64,000 nucleotides of DNA, from assembly GCF_014645375.1 (NCBI RefSeq), contig NZ_BMLT01000006.1, positions 124,001-188,000 of the forward strand, read 5' to 3'. The notes below the pieces were generated by a model that saw only the letters and a list, made by a program, of their open reading frames with translations, had not been told where the DNA came from and did not search any database. Source of the stretch: Marinobacterium nitratireducens. Lineage in GTDB: Bacteria > Pseudomonadota > Gammaproteobacteria > Pseudomonadales > Balneatricaceae. This document shows positions 44,923 to 53,264 of this stretch, piece by piece. Every line of letters begins with the position of its first letter. Within the stretch, counting starts at the first letter, position 1. The position numbers and the translations under genes were made by a program.

Positions 44923-47625
44923 CTATTCAAAACGGCTCAGCGTCTGGTTCAGTTCCTCGGCCTTGAGGTTCGCCTCCTGCAGCGCCTGCCTGAGCGCCTC
45001 GCGGTCGTCATCCCCGGCCTTTCCCAGGGCGCGCTCGGCCTTGGTGACCGCGGCGCGGGCCAGCGCTGCATCGATCTGCAGCTGCTTGAGGTCGACGCCG
45101 GCGGCGGCGGCCTCGGCGATACGGGCCTGTTCGGCGCCGTCGAGCTCGGCCTTGGCGGCATCGTGGCGCTGCCGCAGCTCCTGCACCTCGGCTTCGCTGC
45201 CTTCGCCCTCCTCGAGTGCCTTCTCGGCCTTCTTCAGCTTGGTGCGCATGATCGAGACCTGCTGTTTCAGCGCCTTCAGATCCGGCTTTTCGGTCTGCGT
45301 CGGCGCCTGTGCCTCGCCACCGGCGTCGAGCCAGGCCTTGTGGGCCTCGTTGTACTTGCCCTGCAGCTTGGCAACGCCGGCCTTCATTTTCTCGGCGGCC
45401 GGGCTGCCGCTGGCGATGGCGTCGTCGAGCGCCTTCTGCGCTTTCTCGACCTTGGCGCCGGCGGCGTGCATATCGGCCTTGAGTTCGGCGAGCTTGGCCG
45501 GGCTTGCCCCGGGCTGTGCCGTGCCGGCGGCGGCCTCCCAGGCCTTGCGGGCGTCTTCGTACTTGCCCTGCAGCTTCTCGACACCGGCTTTCATCTTCTC
45601 GGCGGCGGGGCTGCCGCTGGCGATGGCGTCGTCGAGCGCTTTCTGCGCCTTCTCGACCTTGCCCCTGGCGGCGTCCATATCGGCTTTCAGTTCGGCCACT
45701 TTCGCAGTGTCTGCGCCGCCTGCGCTTTCGCCTTTCTCGGCCGTCTCGTAGGCCTGCTGCGCTGCCTCGGCCTTGGCCGTCAGCTGCTGTACCGTGGCGC
45801 GCAGCGCCTCGACGCCGTCCTGGCCCTTGTCTTCGGCGTTCTTCAGCGCCTTCTCGGCCTGTTTGAGCTTGGTGCGGGCGACGGCGGCGGCGGTCTTGAG
45901 CTGCTTCAGGTCCGGCTGGCCTGCGGCCTGGGCGTCGCCTCGCTCGGCCGCGTCCAGTGCCTGCTGGGCGGCGTCGGCCTTCTGCTGCGCCTGCTGCAGT
46001 TCCGACTCCAGCGCCGCGAGGTCGCCGCTACCGCTTTCGCGGGCGCTGTCGACGGCCTTCTGCGCCTTTTTCAGTTTGGTGCGGGCGACGGCCGCGGCGG
46101 TTTTCAGCGCCTTGAGATCGCCTACGCCGCCGCTCGGGGCCGCCGCGACGGCTTCGCTCTGGTCCTTTTTCTTGGCCTGGTTGCGTGCGGCTTCCTCGGC
46201 ACGGGCTTTGCGGCGGGCTTCCTTCTCGGCTTTCTCGGCTTCGAGGCGGGCCTGTCGAGCTTCGAAGCGCTGGCGCGCGTGTTCGGCCTTGCGCTGTTCG
46301 GCTTCCTCGGTACGGATTTCCGCCTTGGCGTTGCGATAGTACTGCACCAGCGGAATATAGCTGGAGCAGACGTAGGAGCAGGCGCCGCACTCGATGCAGT
46401 CGAACAGGTTGTGATGCTTGGCTTTGTCGAGTTCGCGACCCTTGGCGAACCAGTACAGCTGCTGCGGCAGCAGTTCGGCCGGGCACACCTGCTCGCACAG
46501 GCCGCAGCGAATGCACTCCTGCGCCGGGGGCGCCGGCGGCATCTCGTCGTAGGTCGAGGCGATCAGACAGTTGGTGGTCTTGATCACCGGAATCTGATCG
46601 TTATCGACGGCAAACCCCATCATCGGCCCGCCGACCACCAGACGGTAGAGCTTTCGGTCGCTGACCCGGCTGGCTTCGAGCAGCAGCTGGTACGGGGTGC
46701 CGATCAGGGTTTCGAAGTTCTGCGGCTGGCCGAGGGCATCGCCGGTGAGGGTGACGATACGGGAAATCAGCGGTTCGCCATGCCGGACCGCCCGGGCGAT
46801 GGCGTAGGCGGTGCCGACGTTCTGGCAGACGATGCCGACGTCGGCGGGGATACGGCCGCTTGGCACCTCGACGTCGGTGAGCAGCTTGATCAGCTGTTTC
46901 TCGCCGCCGGACGGGTATTTGGTCGGCACCACCCGGATGTCGATATTCAGCTTGCAGCCCTTGAGCGCCTTTTCCAGCGCTCTGACCGCCTGCGGCTTGT
47001 TGTCCTCGGTACCGATCAGGATATGACTTGGCTCGAGCAGGTGGGCGATGACCTCGATGCCGGCGACGATATCCTCGGCGCGCTCGCGCATCAGCATATC
47101 GTCCGCCGTGATATAGGGCTCGCACTCGGCGGCATTGATGATCAGGGTGTTGACGATGTGGTCTTCGCCGAGGTGCAGCTTGACGTCGGTGGGGAAACCG
47201 GCGCCGCCCATGCCGGCTATGCCGCTGTTGCGGATAAAGTCGATCAGCTCGGATTTCGGCATGCGGCGAAAATCCGCAAGGCCCTGATGCTCGATCCAGC
47301 GCTCCTCGCCATCCGCCTCGAGCATGATGCAGGTGCCTTCCATGCCGGACGCGTGGGGCACGGGGTAGGGCCCGATGGAGCTGATGACACCGGAGGTCGG
47401 CGCGTGCAGCGCGGCGCTGACGCGGCCGGCGGCACTGGCGATAAGCTGCCCCTTGAGCACCCGGTCGCCGGGCTTGACCAACGGTTCGGCGGGCGCACCC
47501 AGGTGCTGCGCCAGCGGCAGTACCAGGTGCTGCGGCAGCGGCGCCTGGCGGATCGGCTTGCGGGTGGACTGGCGCTTGTTCTCGGGCGGGTGGATTCCGC
47601 CATGGAATGCGAATACGTGGCCCAT
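44923..47625 (-). CDS. rnfC: Rnf complex subunit C with long repetitive C-terminal extension
   Basis: A 900-residue peripheral NADH-side subunit. Residues about 1-440 are the conserved core: GGIHPPENK start, glycine-rich FMN/NADH region (GMGGAGFPTDVKLHLGED near 155), and two ferredoxin motifs CIRCGLCEQVCPAEL near 368 and CIECGACSYVCSSY near 412. A charged helix follows (about 440-500). From about 500 to the end come six A/K/E-rich repeats of 55-70 residues. The first two carry LKTAAAVARTKLK, two central ones share KALDDAIASGSPAAEKMKAG, and the last two are looser. Core RnfC is about 440-500 residues, so this is among the long forms. The ATG at 47625 overlaps the rnfB stop. Confidence 0.94.
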   Translation of the reverse strand: MGHVFAFHGGIHPPENKRQSTRKPIRQAPLPQHLVLPLAQHLGAPAEPLVKPGDRVLKGQLIASAAGRVSAALHAPTSGVISSIGPYPVPHASGMEGTCIMLEADGEERWIEHQGLADFRRMPKSELIDFIRNSGIAGMGGAGFPTDVKLHLGEDHIVNTLIINAAECEPYITADDMLMRERAEDIVAGIEVIAHLLEPSHILIGTEDNKPQAVRALEKALKGCKLNIDIRVVPTKYPSGGEKQLIKLLTDVEVPSGRIPADVGIVCQNVGTAYAIARAVRHGEPLISRIVTLTGDALGQPQNFETLIGTPYQLLLEASRVSDRKLYRLVVGGPMMGFAVDNDQIPVIKTTNCLIASTYDEMPPAPPAQECIRCGLCEQVCPAELLPQQLYWFAKGRELDKAKHHNLFDCIECGACSYVCSSYIPLVQYYRNAKAEIRTEEAEQRKAEHARQRFEARQARLEAEKAEKEARRKARAEEAARNQAKKKDQSEAVAAAPSGGVGDLKALKTAAAVARTKLKKAQKAVDSARESGSGDLAALESELQQAQQKADAAQQALDAAERGDAQAAGQPDLKQLKTAAAVARTKLKQAEKALKNAEDKGQDGVEALRATVQQLTAKAEAAQQAYETAEKGESAGGADTAKVAELKADMDAARGKVEKAQKALDDAIASGSPAAEKMKAGVEKLQGKYEDARKAWEAAAGTAQPGASPAKLAELKADMHAAGAKVEKAQKALDDAIASGSPAAEKMKAGVAKLQGKYNEAHKAWLDAGGEAQAPTQTEKPDLKALKQQVSIMRTKLKKAEKALEEGEGSEAEVQELRQRHDAAKAELDGAEQARIAEAAAAGVDLKQLQIDAALARAAVTKAERALGKAGDDDREALRQALQEANLKAEELNQTLSRFE

Positions 47626-48224
47626 CAGGCGGCGTCTCCGTGCTGCATGCGGCCACGTCCGGCGTCGGTGGCGATCAGTTGTACGCCGGGCGTCGGCGCC
47701 GGCCATTTCCAGGTGTTCAGGGTGGTTTCGATCGGAATCATGTCAATACAGTCGACCGGGCAGGGCTCGACGCAGAGGTCGCAGCCGGTGCACTCGGAGG
47801 CGATGACGGTATGCATCTGCTTGGCGGCGCCGAGGATGGCGTCGACCGGGCAGGCCTGGATGCACTTGGTGCAGCCGATGCATTCGTCTTCGCGGATATA
47901 GGCCACGGACCGGGGCTTCTCTTCGCCGTGCTCGTCATCGAGCGGCACCGCCTCGACGTCGAGCAGGTCCGCCAGCGCCTCGATGGTGGACTGCCCGCCC
48001 GGAGGGCACTTGTTGATGGCGTCGCCGCCGGCGATCGCCTCGGCGTAGGGGCGGCAGCCGGGATAGCCGCACTGGCCGCACTGGGTCTGGGGCAGCAGGG
48101 CGTCGATCTGGTCGACGATGGGGTTGCCCTCGACCTTGAAGCGCACCGAGGCGAAGCCAAGCAGAATGCCGAACACGGTGGCCAGGCCCAGCAGTACGAG
48201 TATCGCGATAATGACAGCGCTCAT
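47625..48224 (-). CDS. rnfB: Rnf electron-transport complex subunit B
   Basis: A 199-residue iron-sulfur subunit. An N-terminal membrane helix ([20 protein letters not shown]) is followed by the 4Fe-4S motif [17 protein letters not shown] near residue 50. Two ferredoxin-type clusters follow: [18 protein letters not shown] near 113 and [18 protein letters not shown] near 143. The tail is proline-rich. It hands electrons between ferredoxin and RnfC. Its stop overlaps the rnfC start codon. Confidence 0.95.
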   Translation of the reverse strand: MSAVIIAILVLLGLATVFGILLGFASVRFKVEGNPIVDQIDALLPQTQCGQCGYPGCRPYAEAIAGGDAINKCPPGGQSTIEALADLLDVEAVPLDDEHGEEKPRSVAYIREDECIGCTKCIQACPVDAILGAAKQMHTVIASECTGCDLCVEPCPVDCIDMIPIETTLNTWKWPAPTPGVQLIATDAGRGRMQHGDAA

Positions 48225-48237
48225 GAAATCTCCCCGC

Positions 48238-48819
48238 TCAGAACGAAACCAGGCCGGTGAAGCCCATGAAGGCCAGCGACATCAGTCCGGCGGTGACCAT
48301 GCCGATGGCGGCGCCGCGAAAGGGTGTCGGGACGTCGGCAACGGCAACGCGCTCGCGGATCGCCGAGAACAGGATCAGCGCCAGCGAAAAGCCGACCGCA
48401 GCGCCGAAGCCGTAGACGATGGATTCCATGAAGCCGTTCATCTTCTTGATGTTCAGCAGCGCCACGCCGAGCACCGCGCAGTTGGTGGTGATCAGCGGCA
48501 GGAAGATGCCCAGCACGCGATACAGCAGCGGGCTGGTCTTGCGTACCACCATTTCGGTGAACTGCACCACCACGGCGATCACGAGGATGAAGGAAATGGT
48601 CTTGAGGAAGGCCATATCCAGCGGCGCCAGCAGATAGCTGTACACCAGATAGCTGCAGACGGACGACAGGGTCAGCACGAAGGTGGTCGCCAGCGACATG
48701 CCCATCGCCGTTTCCAGCTTGTTGGAAACGCCCATGAAGGGGCACAGGCCCAGGAACTGGACCAGCACGAAGTTGTTCACCAGCACGGTGCTGATCAGAA
48801 TAAGCAAAAATTCCGTCAT
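48238..48819 (-). CDS. rnfA: Rnf electron-transport complex subunit A
   Basis: A 193-residue membrane subunit with six helices; [20 protein letters not shown] and [18 protein letters not shown] carry the conserved cysteines paired with those of RnfE. Length equals E. coli RsxA. First gene of the minus-strand rnfABCDGE-nth operon. The complex couples NADH and ferredoxin electron transfer to ion movement; in E. coli it also resets SoxR, in other bacteria it feeds nitrogenase. No nif genes are visible here. Confidence 0.96.
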   Translation of the reverse strand: MTEFLLILISTVLVNNFVLVQFLGLCPFMGVSNKLETAMGMSLATTFVLTLSSVCSYLVYSYLLAPLDMAFLKTISFILVIAVVVQFTEMVVRKTSPLLYRVLGIFLPLITTNCAVLGVALLNIKKMNGFMESIVYGFGAAVGFSLALILFSAIRERVAVADVPTPFRGAAIGMVTAGLMSLAFMGFTGLVSF

Positions 48820-48864
48820 TGCGATGCTCTAGTCGTATGGGAGAGTCGTCTCCCGGAGTCATTC

Positions 48865-49049
48865 GTAGGATGGGTGAGGCCGCAATGGCATATCCTGTCC
48901 GGCGGCCCGGCTACGTGCGGCGGCGCAACCCTCCGGGTGTTCGGCCTGTCCGCGGCGCCGAACCGACACTTCACGATGGGTTGCGTGGCGCACGACTATT
49001 CTCAGGCATCCTGACGCCACCTCGGTTAGCGCCCCTTTACCCATCCTAC
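48865..49049. repeat. GTAGGATGGGT inverted element, 185 bp
   Basis: GTAGGATGGGT at the left and ACCCATCCTAC at the right are perfect 11-base inverted ends. Inside is CGCAACCCTCCGGGTG and GATGGGTTGCGTGGCGCA. It lies just upstream of rnfA and starts like the 60.8-kb array units. The 400-base gap between rnfA and cysN holds no gene. Confidence 0.7.
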
Positions 49050-49152
49050 TCAGCCTGTCAAAACAGCGGGCGAAATTTTACCGGATTGTGCCCGCTCCGG
49101 TAAGGTCCGGCGGCATATTAACGGGCCACAGCAATACGCGGACCCAGAAGCC

Positions 49153-49185
49153 AAGGCCCGGGGCAGTGAACTGCGCCCGGGCCTT
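49153..49185 (-). terminator. Hairpin downstream of cysN
   Basis: AAGGCCCGGGGCAGT pairs with ACTGCGCCCGGGCCTT around GA with one bulged base, about 14 bp. It lies 41 bases past the cysN stop codon. A long T-run is absent on either strand, so efficiency is uncertain. Confidence 0.55.
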
Positions 49186-49225
49186 GTCCGTTACCGTTGC
49201 CGGCATCGAGCCGGCGGAACAGCGG

Positions 49226-50950
49226 TTACGCCAGTGCGTGTGCCTTGAGCAGCGCCAGCAGCGCCTTGACCTGCTCGGCCGGGCTCTGCGCCTCGCTGTT
49301 GATGCGCAGATCGCCGCTCTGGCCGTTGAGGTCGACGCTCAGAGCGCCCGGCGCTTCGCTGACGCCCTCGAGCAGCACCACCAGGCCGTTGTCGGCCAGC
49401 AGCTGAGCGGTTTCGCTGAGATTGCCCTTGAGCGCCGGCGGCAGGCTGTCCTCGCGCAGCACGGCGACCGCGCGGCCGGCATCGAACAGGCGCTTCTCGG
49501 TGCTGTACAGCAGGGTGGCGCGGCTGTCCTCGGTGCCGCCGCTGATCGCCACGATACCGGCGCGCTGGCCGTAGCGGCGCTCCTTGTCGGCACGGCTGAC
49601 CTGCGGTTCTGCGCTGATGGCGTCGTTGTCGTCCTGCAGTGCCTGCTCGCCGTCGTTGACGATCATGCCGGCGGCCACGGTGGCATTGCTCAGGCGGTCG
49701 ACGATGATGAAGGAGCCGGTGCCCGCGTGCTGGCGGTAATCGTCGGCGATGATCGGACGCTCGACACTGATTTCGCAGCGCGCGATTTCGTTCAGTGCCA
49801 GGCTGGTGCTCGGGAACTGTTCCAGGGTGTTGACGTCGACGCGGTGACGGATATGACTGATGCCGCCGGCGACGGTCTGGGTCGCCAGCTTGATGTCATA
49901 GGTGCGGCCCGGGATCAGCGCGTTCTCGGACATCCACACCACCATGGCGTCGAAGCGGCTGGTGACGTCGGGCACCTTGTCGCTGTGCACCAGGATATCG
50001 CCGCGGGACACGTCGATCTCGTCTTCCAGGGTCAGCGTCACCGACATCGGCGGGAAGGCCTCGTCGAGGTCGCCGTCGAAGGTGACGATCGATTTGACCT
50101 TGCTCGATTTGCCGGACGGCAGCACGGTGACGGCGTCGCCGGGCTTGACGGTGCCGGCGGTCAGGGTGCCGCAGTAGCCGCGGAAGTCGAGGTGCGGGCG
50201 GTTGACGTACTGCACCGGGAAGCGCAGATCGTCGAAGTTGCGGTCATGGGCGATTTCGACGGACTCGAGCAGGCTCATCAGCGGCTCACCCTGGTACCAG
50301 GGCGACTTTTCCGACAGCGACACCACATTGTCGCCCTTGAGCGCCGACAGCGGCACGAACTCCACGTCCGGCAGGTTCAGGTTGCGGGTGAAGTCGAGAT
50401 AGTCGGCCTTGATCTGCTCGAAGCGTTCCTGGCTGAAGTCGACCAGATCCATCTTGTTGACCGCGACGATAACGTGCTTGATGCCCAGCAGGGAGACGAT
50501 AAAGCTGTGGCGCTTGGTCTGCACCTGCACACCGTGACGGGCGTCGATCAGGATGATCGCCAGGTCGCAGGTCGAGGCGCCGGTGGCCATGTTGCGGGTG
50601 TACTGCTCGTGCCCCGGGGTATCGGCGATGATGAACTTGCGCTTGGAAGTGGAGAAGTAGCGGTAGGCCACATCGATGGTGATGCCCTGCTCGCGCTCGG
50701 CGGCCAGGCCGTCGACCAGCAGTGCCAGGTCGATCTCGTCACCGGTGGTGCCGACCTTCTTGCTGTCGTTCTGGATCGCTGCCAGCTGATCCTCGTAGAT
50801 CATCTTGGAATCGTGCAGCAGGCGGCCGATCAGGGTGGACTTGCCGTCGTCGACGCTGCCGCAGGTGAGAAACCGCAGCAGTTCCTTGTTTTCGTGCTGT
50901 GCCAGGTAGGCTTCGATATCGGTTGCGATCAGATCGCTTTGGTGACTCAT
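49226..50950 (-). CDS. cysN: Sulfate adenylyltransferase GTPase subunit with degenerate APS-kinase-like tail
   Basis: A 574-residue protein. Residues 1-450 are CysN, the GTPase that drives APS synthesis by CysD: G1 GSVDDGKST (31-39), [14 protein letters not shown]3 [11 protein letters not shown] and G4 NKMDLV, followed by EF-Tu-like barrels. In Pseudomonas CysN is fused to CysC (APS kinase). Here residues 451-574 start like the CysN-CysC junction ([12 protein letters not shown]) and keep [12 protein letters not shown]. The kinase P-loop is replaced by [13 protein letters not shown] and the tail is only about 124 residues. It should not bind ATP as APS kinase does. The ATG at 50950 gives the family start. 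Confidence 0.9.
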   Translation of the reverse strand: MSHQSDLIATDIEAYLAQHENKELLRFLTCGSVDDGKSTLIGRLLHDSKMIYEDQLAAIQNDSKKVGTTGDEIDLALLVDGLAAEREQGITIDVAYRYFSTSKRKFIIADTPGHEQYTRNMATGASTCDLAIILIDARHGVQVQTKRHSFIVSLLGIKHVIVAVNKMDLVDFSQERFEQIKADYLDFTRNLNLPDVEFVPLSALKGDNVVSLSEKSPWYQGEPLMSLLESVEIAHDRNFDDLRFPVQYVNRPHLDFRGYCGTLTAGTVKPGDAVTVLPSGKSSKVKSIVTFDGDLDEAFPPMSVTLTLEDEIDVSRGDILVHSDKVPDVTSRFDAMVVWMSENALIPGRTYDIKLATQTVAGGISHIRHRVDVNTLEQFPSTSLALNEIARCEISVERPIIADDYRQHAGTGSFIIVDRLSNATVAAGMIVNDGEQALQDDNDAISAEPQVSRADKERRYGQRAGIVAISGGTEDSRATLLYSTEKRLFDAGRAVAVLREDSLPPALKGNLSETAQLLADNGLVVLLEGVSEAPGALSVDLNGQSGDLRINSEAQSPAEQVKALLALLKAHALA

Positions 50951-51088
50951 TTCTTTAAGCTCCAGGCTTTTGGCCGCAAGCCCCAAGTGGCATGTGCCGG
51001 CGTTCAGGGTTTGCGGATCTTGTTCCGCGTGTGCTGTATCGGGCGCTCAAGACCGGATCAGCACCAGGTTCCAGACTGTCGGGCGTTG

Positions 51089-51167
51089 CAGGAGCCCGCT
51101 CCGCGGGCGAATGGCTGCGGCGCGGTGCCGGGTGAAACTCCCATTCGCGCCGGGGCGGCGCTCCTAC
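51089..51167. repeat. REP-type palindrome between cysN and cysD
   Basis: AGGAGCCCGCTCCGCGGGCGAATGG on the left faces CCATTCGCGCCGGGGCGGCGCTCCTAC on the right, an inverted pair of the GTAGGAGC family. It ends four bases before the cysD stop codon complement and separates cysD from cysN by about 220 bases. It may allow different expression of the two subunits. Confidence 0.7.
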
Positions 51168-51171
51168 GTCG

Positions 51172-52089
51172 TCAGAAATAACCTTCCATCTTCTTCTGCT
51201 CCATGGAGCCTGCGCTGTCGTGGTCGATGGCGCGGCCCTGGCGTTCCGATGTGGTGGCCAGCAGCATTTCCTGAATGATCTCCGGCAGAGTGTCTGCCTC
51301 GGACTCGATGGCGCCGGTCAGCGGGTAGCAGCCCAGGGTGCGGAAGCGGACTTTCTTCATCTGCGGCTCTTCGCCCGGCTCCAGCGGCATGCGGTCGTCG
51401 TCGACCATGATGGTCATGCCGTCGCGTTCCACGACCGGACGCAGCGCGGAGTAGTACAGCGGCACGATCTCGATGTTTTCGAGGTAGATGTACTGCCAGA
51501 TGTCGAGTTCGGTCCAGTTCGACAGCGGGAAGACGCGGATGCTCTCGCCCTTGTCGACACGGGTGTTGTAGATGTTCCAGAGTTCCGGGCGCTGGTTCTT
51601 CGGGTCCCAGCGGTGGTGCTTGTCGCGGAACGAGAACACGCGCTCCTTGGCGCGGGACTTCTCCTCGTCGCGGCGTGCGCCGCCGAAGGCCGCATCGAAC
51701 TTGTACTTGTCGAGCGCCTGCTTGAGGCTCTGGGTCTTCATGATGTCGGTGTGTTTCTTGGAGCCGTGCACGAAGGGGCTGATGCCCATCTCGACACCTT
51801 CCGGGTTGATGTGCACGATCAGGTCCATGCCGGCTTCATCGGCCATGCGGTCGCGGAAGGCGATCATGTCGCGAAACTTCCAGGTGGTGTCGACGTGCAT
51901 CAGCGGGAACGGCGGCTTGCCCGGGTAGAATGCCTTGCGGGCCAGGTGCAGCATCACCGACGAATCCTTGCCGATGGAGTACAGCATGACCGGGTTGTCG
52001 AAGCTCGCGGCGACTTCGCGGATGATATGGATGCTCTCCGCTTCCAGCTGTCTGAGGTGCGTCAGACGATGTTCCGGCAACTGATTCAT
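51172..52089 (-). CDS. cysD: Sulfate adenylyltransferase subunit 2
   Basis: A 305-residue PP-loop ATPase that adenylates sulfate to APS together with Cys[21 protein letters not shown] near residue 35 is the SxGKDS nucleotide-binding motif; [38 protein letters not shown] and [15 protein letters not shown] are family blocks. E. coli CysD has 302 residues. The ATG at 52089 is chosen over one 45 bases upstream, which would add an unrelated basic segment. Upstream is an A+T-rich region shared with a divergent permease gene. Confidence 0.95.
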   Translation of the reverse strand: MNQLPEHRLTHLRQLEAESIHIIREVAASFDNPVMLYSIGKDSSVMLHLARKAFYPGKPPFPLMHVDTTWKFRDMIAFRDRMADEAGMDLIVHINPEGVEMGISPFVHGSKKHTDIMKTQSLKQALDKYKFDAAFGGARRDEEKSRAKERVFSFRDKHHRWDPKNQRPELWNIYNTRVDKGESIRVFPLSNWTELDIWQYIYLENIEIVPLYYSALRPVVERDGMTIMVDDDRMPLEPGEEPQMKKVRFRTLGCYPLTGAIESEADTLPEIIQEMLLATTSERQGRAIDHDSAGSMEQKKMEGYF

Positions 52090-52357
52090 GGATCGGGCCC
52101 TTTCTTCTATAAATGTAACTCGCGGGCGCTGCACTGCAGGCCATATTGCGGCGCATTATTACAAAGTCGACATACAATCAAAAAGAATAAATTCACATCC
52201 ATTTATTCGTTTAGGCTATATGGCGCCCCTGGCGGGGCATCGGTGACGGGCTCGAAGCGATGCGTTAAATAGTTATAACAAAATTTCCAATTAGTATTTT
52301 GCGTTATAAACGCGCGCCAGTATGATGGGCGCCACTTATCAGTAGTGGGTTGCCAGC
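52090..52357. promoter_or_regulatory. A+T-rich divergent promoter region, cysD / TauE permease
   Basis: The stretch 52150-52330 is much richer in A+T than its surroundings (TTATTACAAAG, AATCAAAAAGAATAAATTC, GTTAAATAGTTATAACAAAATTT, TTTTGCGTTATAAACG). AGTTATAAC and GCGTTATAAAC are similar direct sequences 40 bases apart. CysB/Cbl-type LysR regulators bind A+T-rich sites of this kind in sulfur-gene promoters, but the consensus is loose and the assignment is a guess from context. Confidence 0.45.
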
Positions 52358-53143
52358 ATGGAAGTCGCTTACAGTTTTGCAGGTCTGGTGGTGGGCTTTG
52401 TCGTCGGCCTGACCGGCATCGGGGGCGGGGCCCTGATGACGCCGATCCTGATCGTCGTCTTCGGTATCGCACCGGTGGTGGCCGTCAGTACCGATCTGCT
52501 CTACGCCGCGATTACCAAGTTCGGCGGCATGTGGTCCTATGCCCGCAAGAAGATGGTGCACTGGAAAGTGGTGGGCCTGCTGCTTGCCGGCAGCATTCCG
52601 GGCAGCCTGCTGACGCTCAATTACCTGAAGGGGCTCGAGGCGCTGGAAAGCATCGAGCACCTGATGAACATGACACTGGGCGTGTCGCTGGTGCTGACCT
52701 CGATTGCAGTGTTCCTGCGTAATCGCATTCGCGAGAAGGCGCTGAGCCTGGAGAACCACCCGCTGGCCGATCGTGCGCGCCGGATTCGGCCTTACGCCAC
52801 GGTGCTGATGGGACTTCTGCTGGGTGCCCTGGTAACACTGTCGTCGGTCGGCGCCGGTGCCCTGGGCACGGCGATGCTGATCCTGCTGTACCCGCGTATG
52901 CTGATGCCGGGTATCGTCGGCACCGACCTGGTGCATGCGGTGGTGCTGACCAGCGTGGCGGGTGCCGGGCACTACACGATGGGTAATGTCGACCTGTCGC
53001 TGCTGTTATACTTGCTGATTGGTTCGCTGCCCGGCGTGTTTCTCGGCAGTCATGTCGGAGTGCGGCTCTCGCCCAAGGTGATGCAGCCGATCATGGGTTC
53101 CATTCTGTTCGCGATCGGCCTGCGCTTCGTGCTGGCGGGCTGA
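52358..53143 (+). CDS. TauE/SafE-family permease
   Basis: A 261-residue inner-membrane protein with about eight helices in two homologous halves. Family sequence is visible at FAGLVVGFVVGLTGIGGGAL near the start and at LLLGALVTLSSVGAGALGTA in the second half, the duplicated glycine-rich loops of TauE/SafE. Family members move sulfite, sulfoacetate, sulfate or other anions. The setting between cysD and cysI suggests sulfate or sulfite, direction unknown. No classical CysTWA sulfate ABC transporter lies in the window, so import of sulfate is a reasonable guess. Confidence 0.85.
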   Translation: MEVAYSFAGLVVGFVVGLTGIGGGALMTPILIVVFGIAPVVAVSTDLLYAAITKFGGMWSYARKKMVHWKVVGLLLAGSIPGSLLTLNYLKGLEALESIEHLMNMTLGVSLVLTSIAVFLRNRIREKALSLENHPLADRARRIRPYATVLMGLLLGALVTLSSVGAGALGTAMLILLYPRMLMPGIVGTDLVHAVVLTSVAGAGHYTMGNVDLSLLLYLLIGSLPGVFLGSHVGVRLSPKVMQPIMGSILFAIGLRFVLAG

Positions 53144-53185
53144 TCGGTTCGAGACTCAGGCAGGCAACAATCGGTATTCCCAAGA

Positions 53186-53210
53186 ATTGACCCGCCGGTG
53201 GCGGGTCAAT
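53186..53210 (+). other. Perfect 25-bp hairpin in the cysI leader
   Basis: ATTGACCCGCC and GGCGGGTCAAT are perfect 11-base arms around GGT. It lies 54 bases before the cysI start codon and 43 bases after the permease stop. No long T-run follows (ATCCACAGATTTTG), so it could be a weak terminator for the permease transcript or a leader structure for cysI. Confidence 0.6.
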
Positions 53211-53264
53211 ATCCACAGATTTTGAGGTGAACGGCGGCGCAGCCGCCACGCAAGGTGTTGGAGC

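Noticed and set aside
45163-47901. Long plus-strand frame opposite rnfC (912 codons)
   Set aside because: Shadow of rnfC repeats and core; low-complexity L/G/R composition and no family resemblance.
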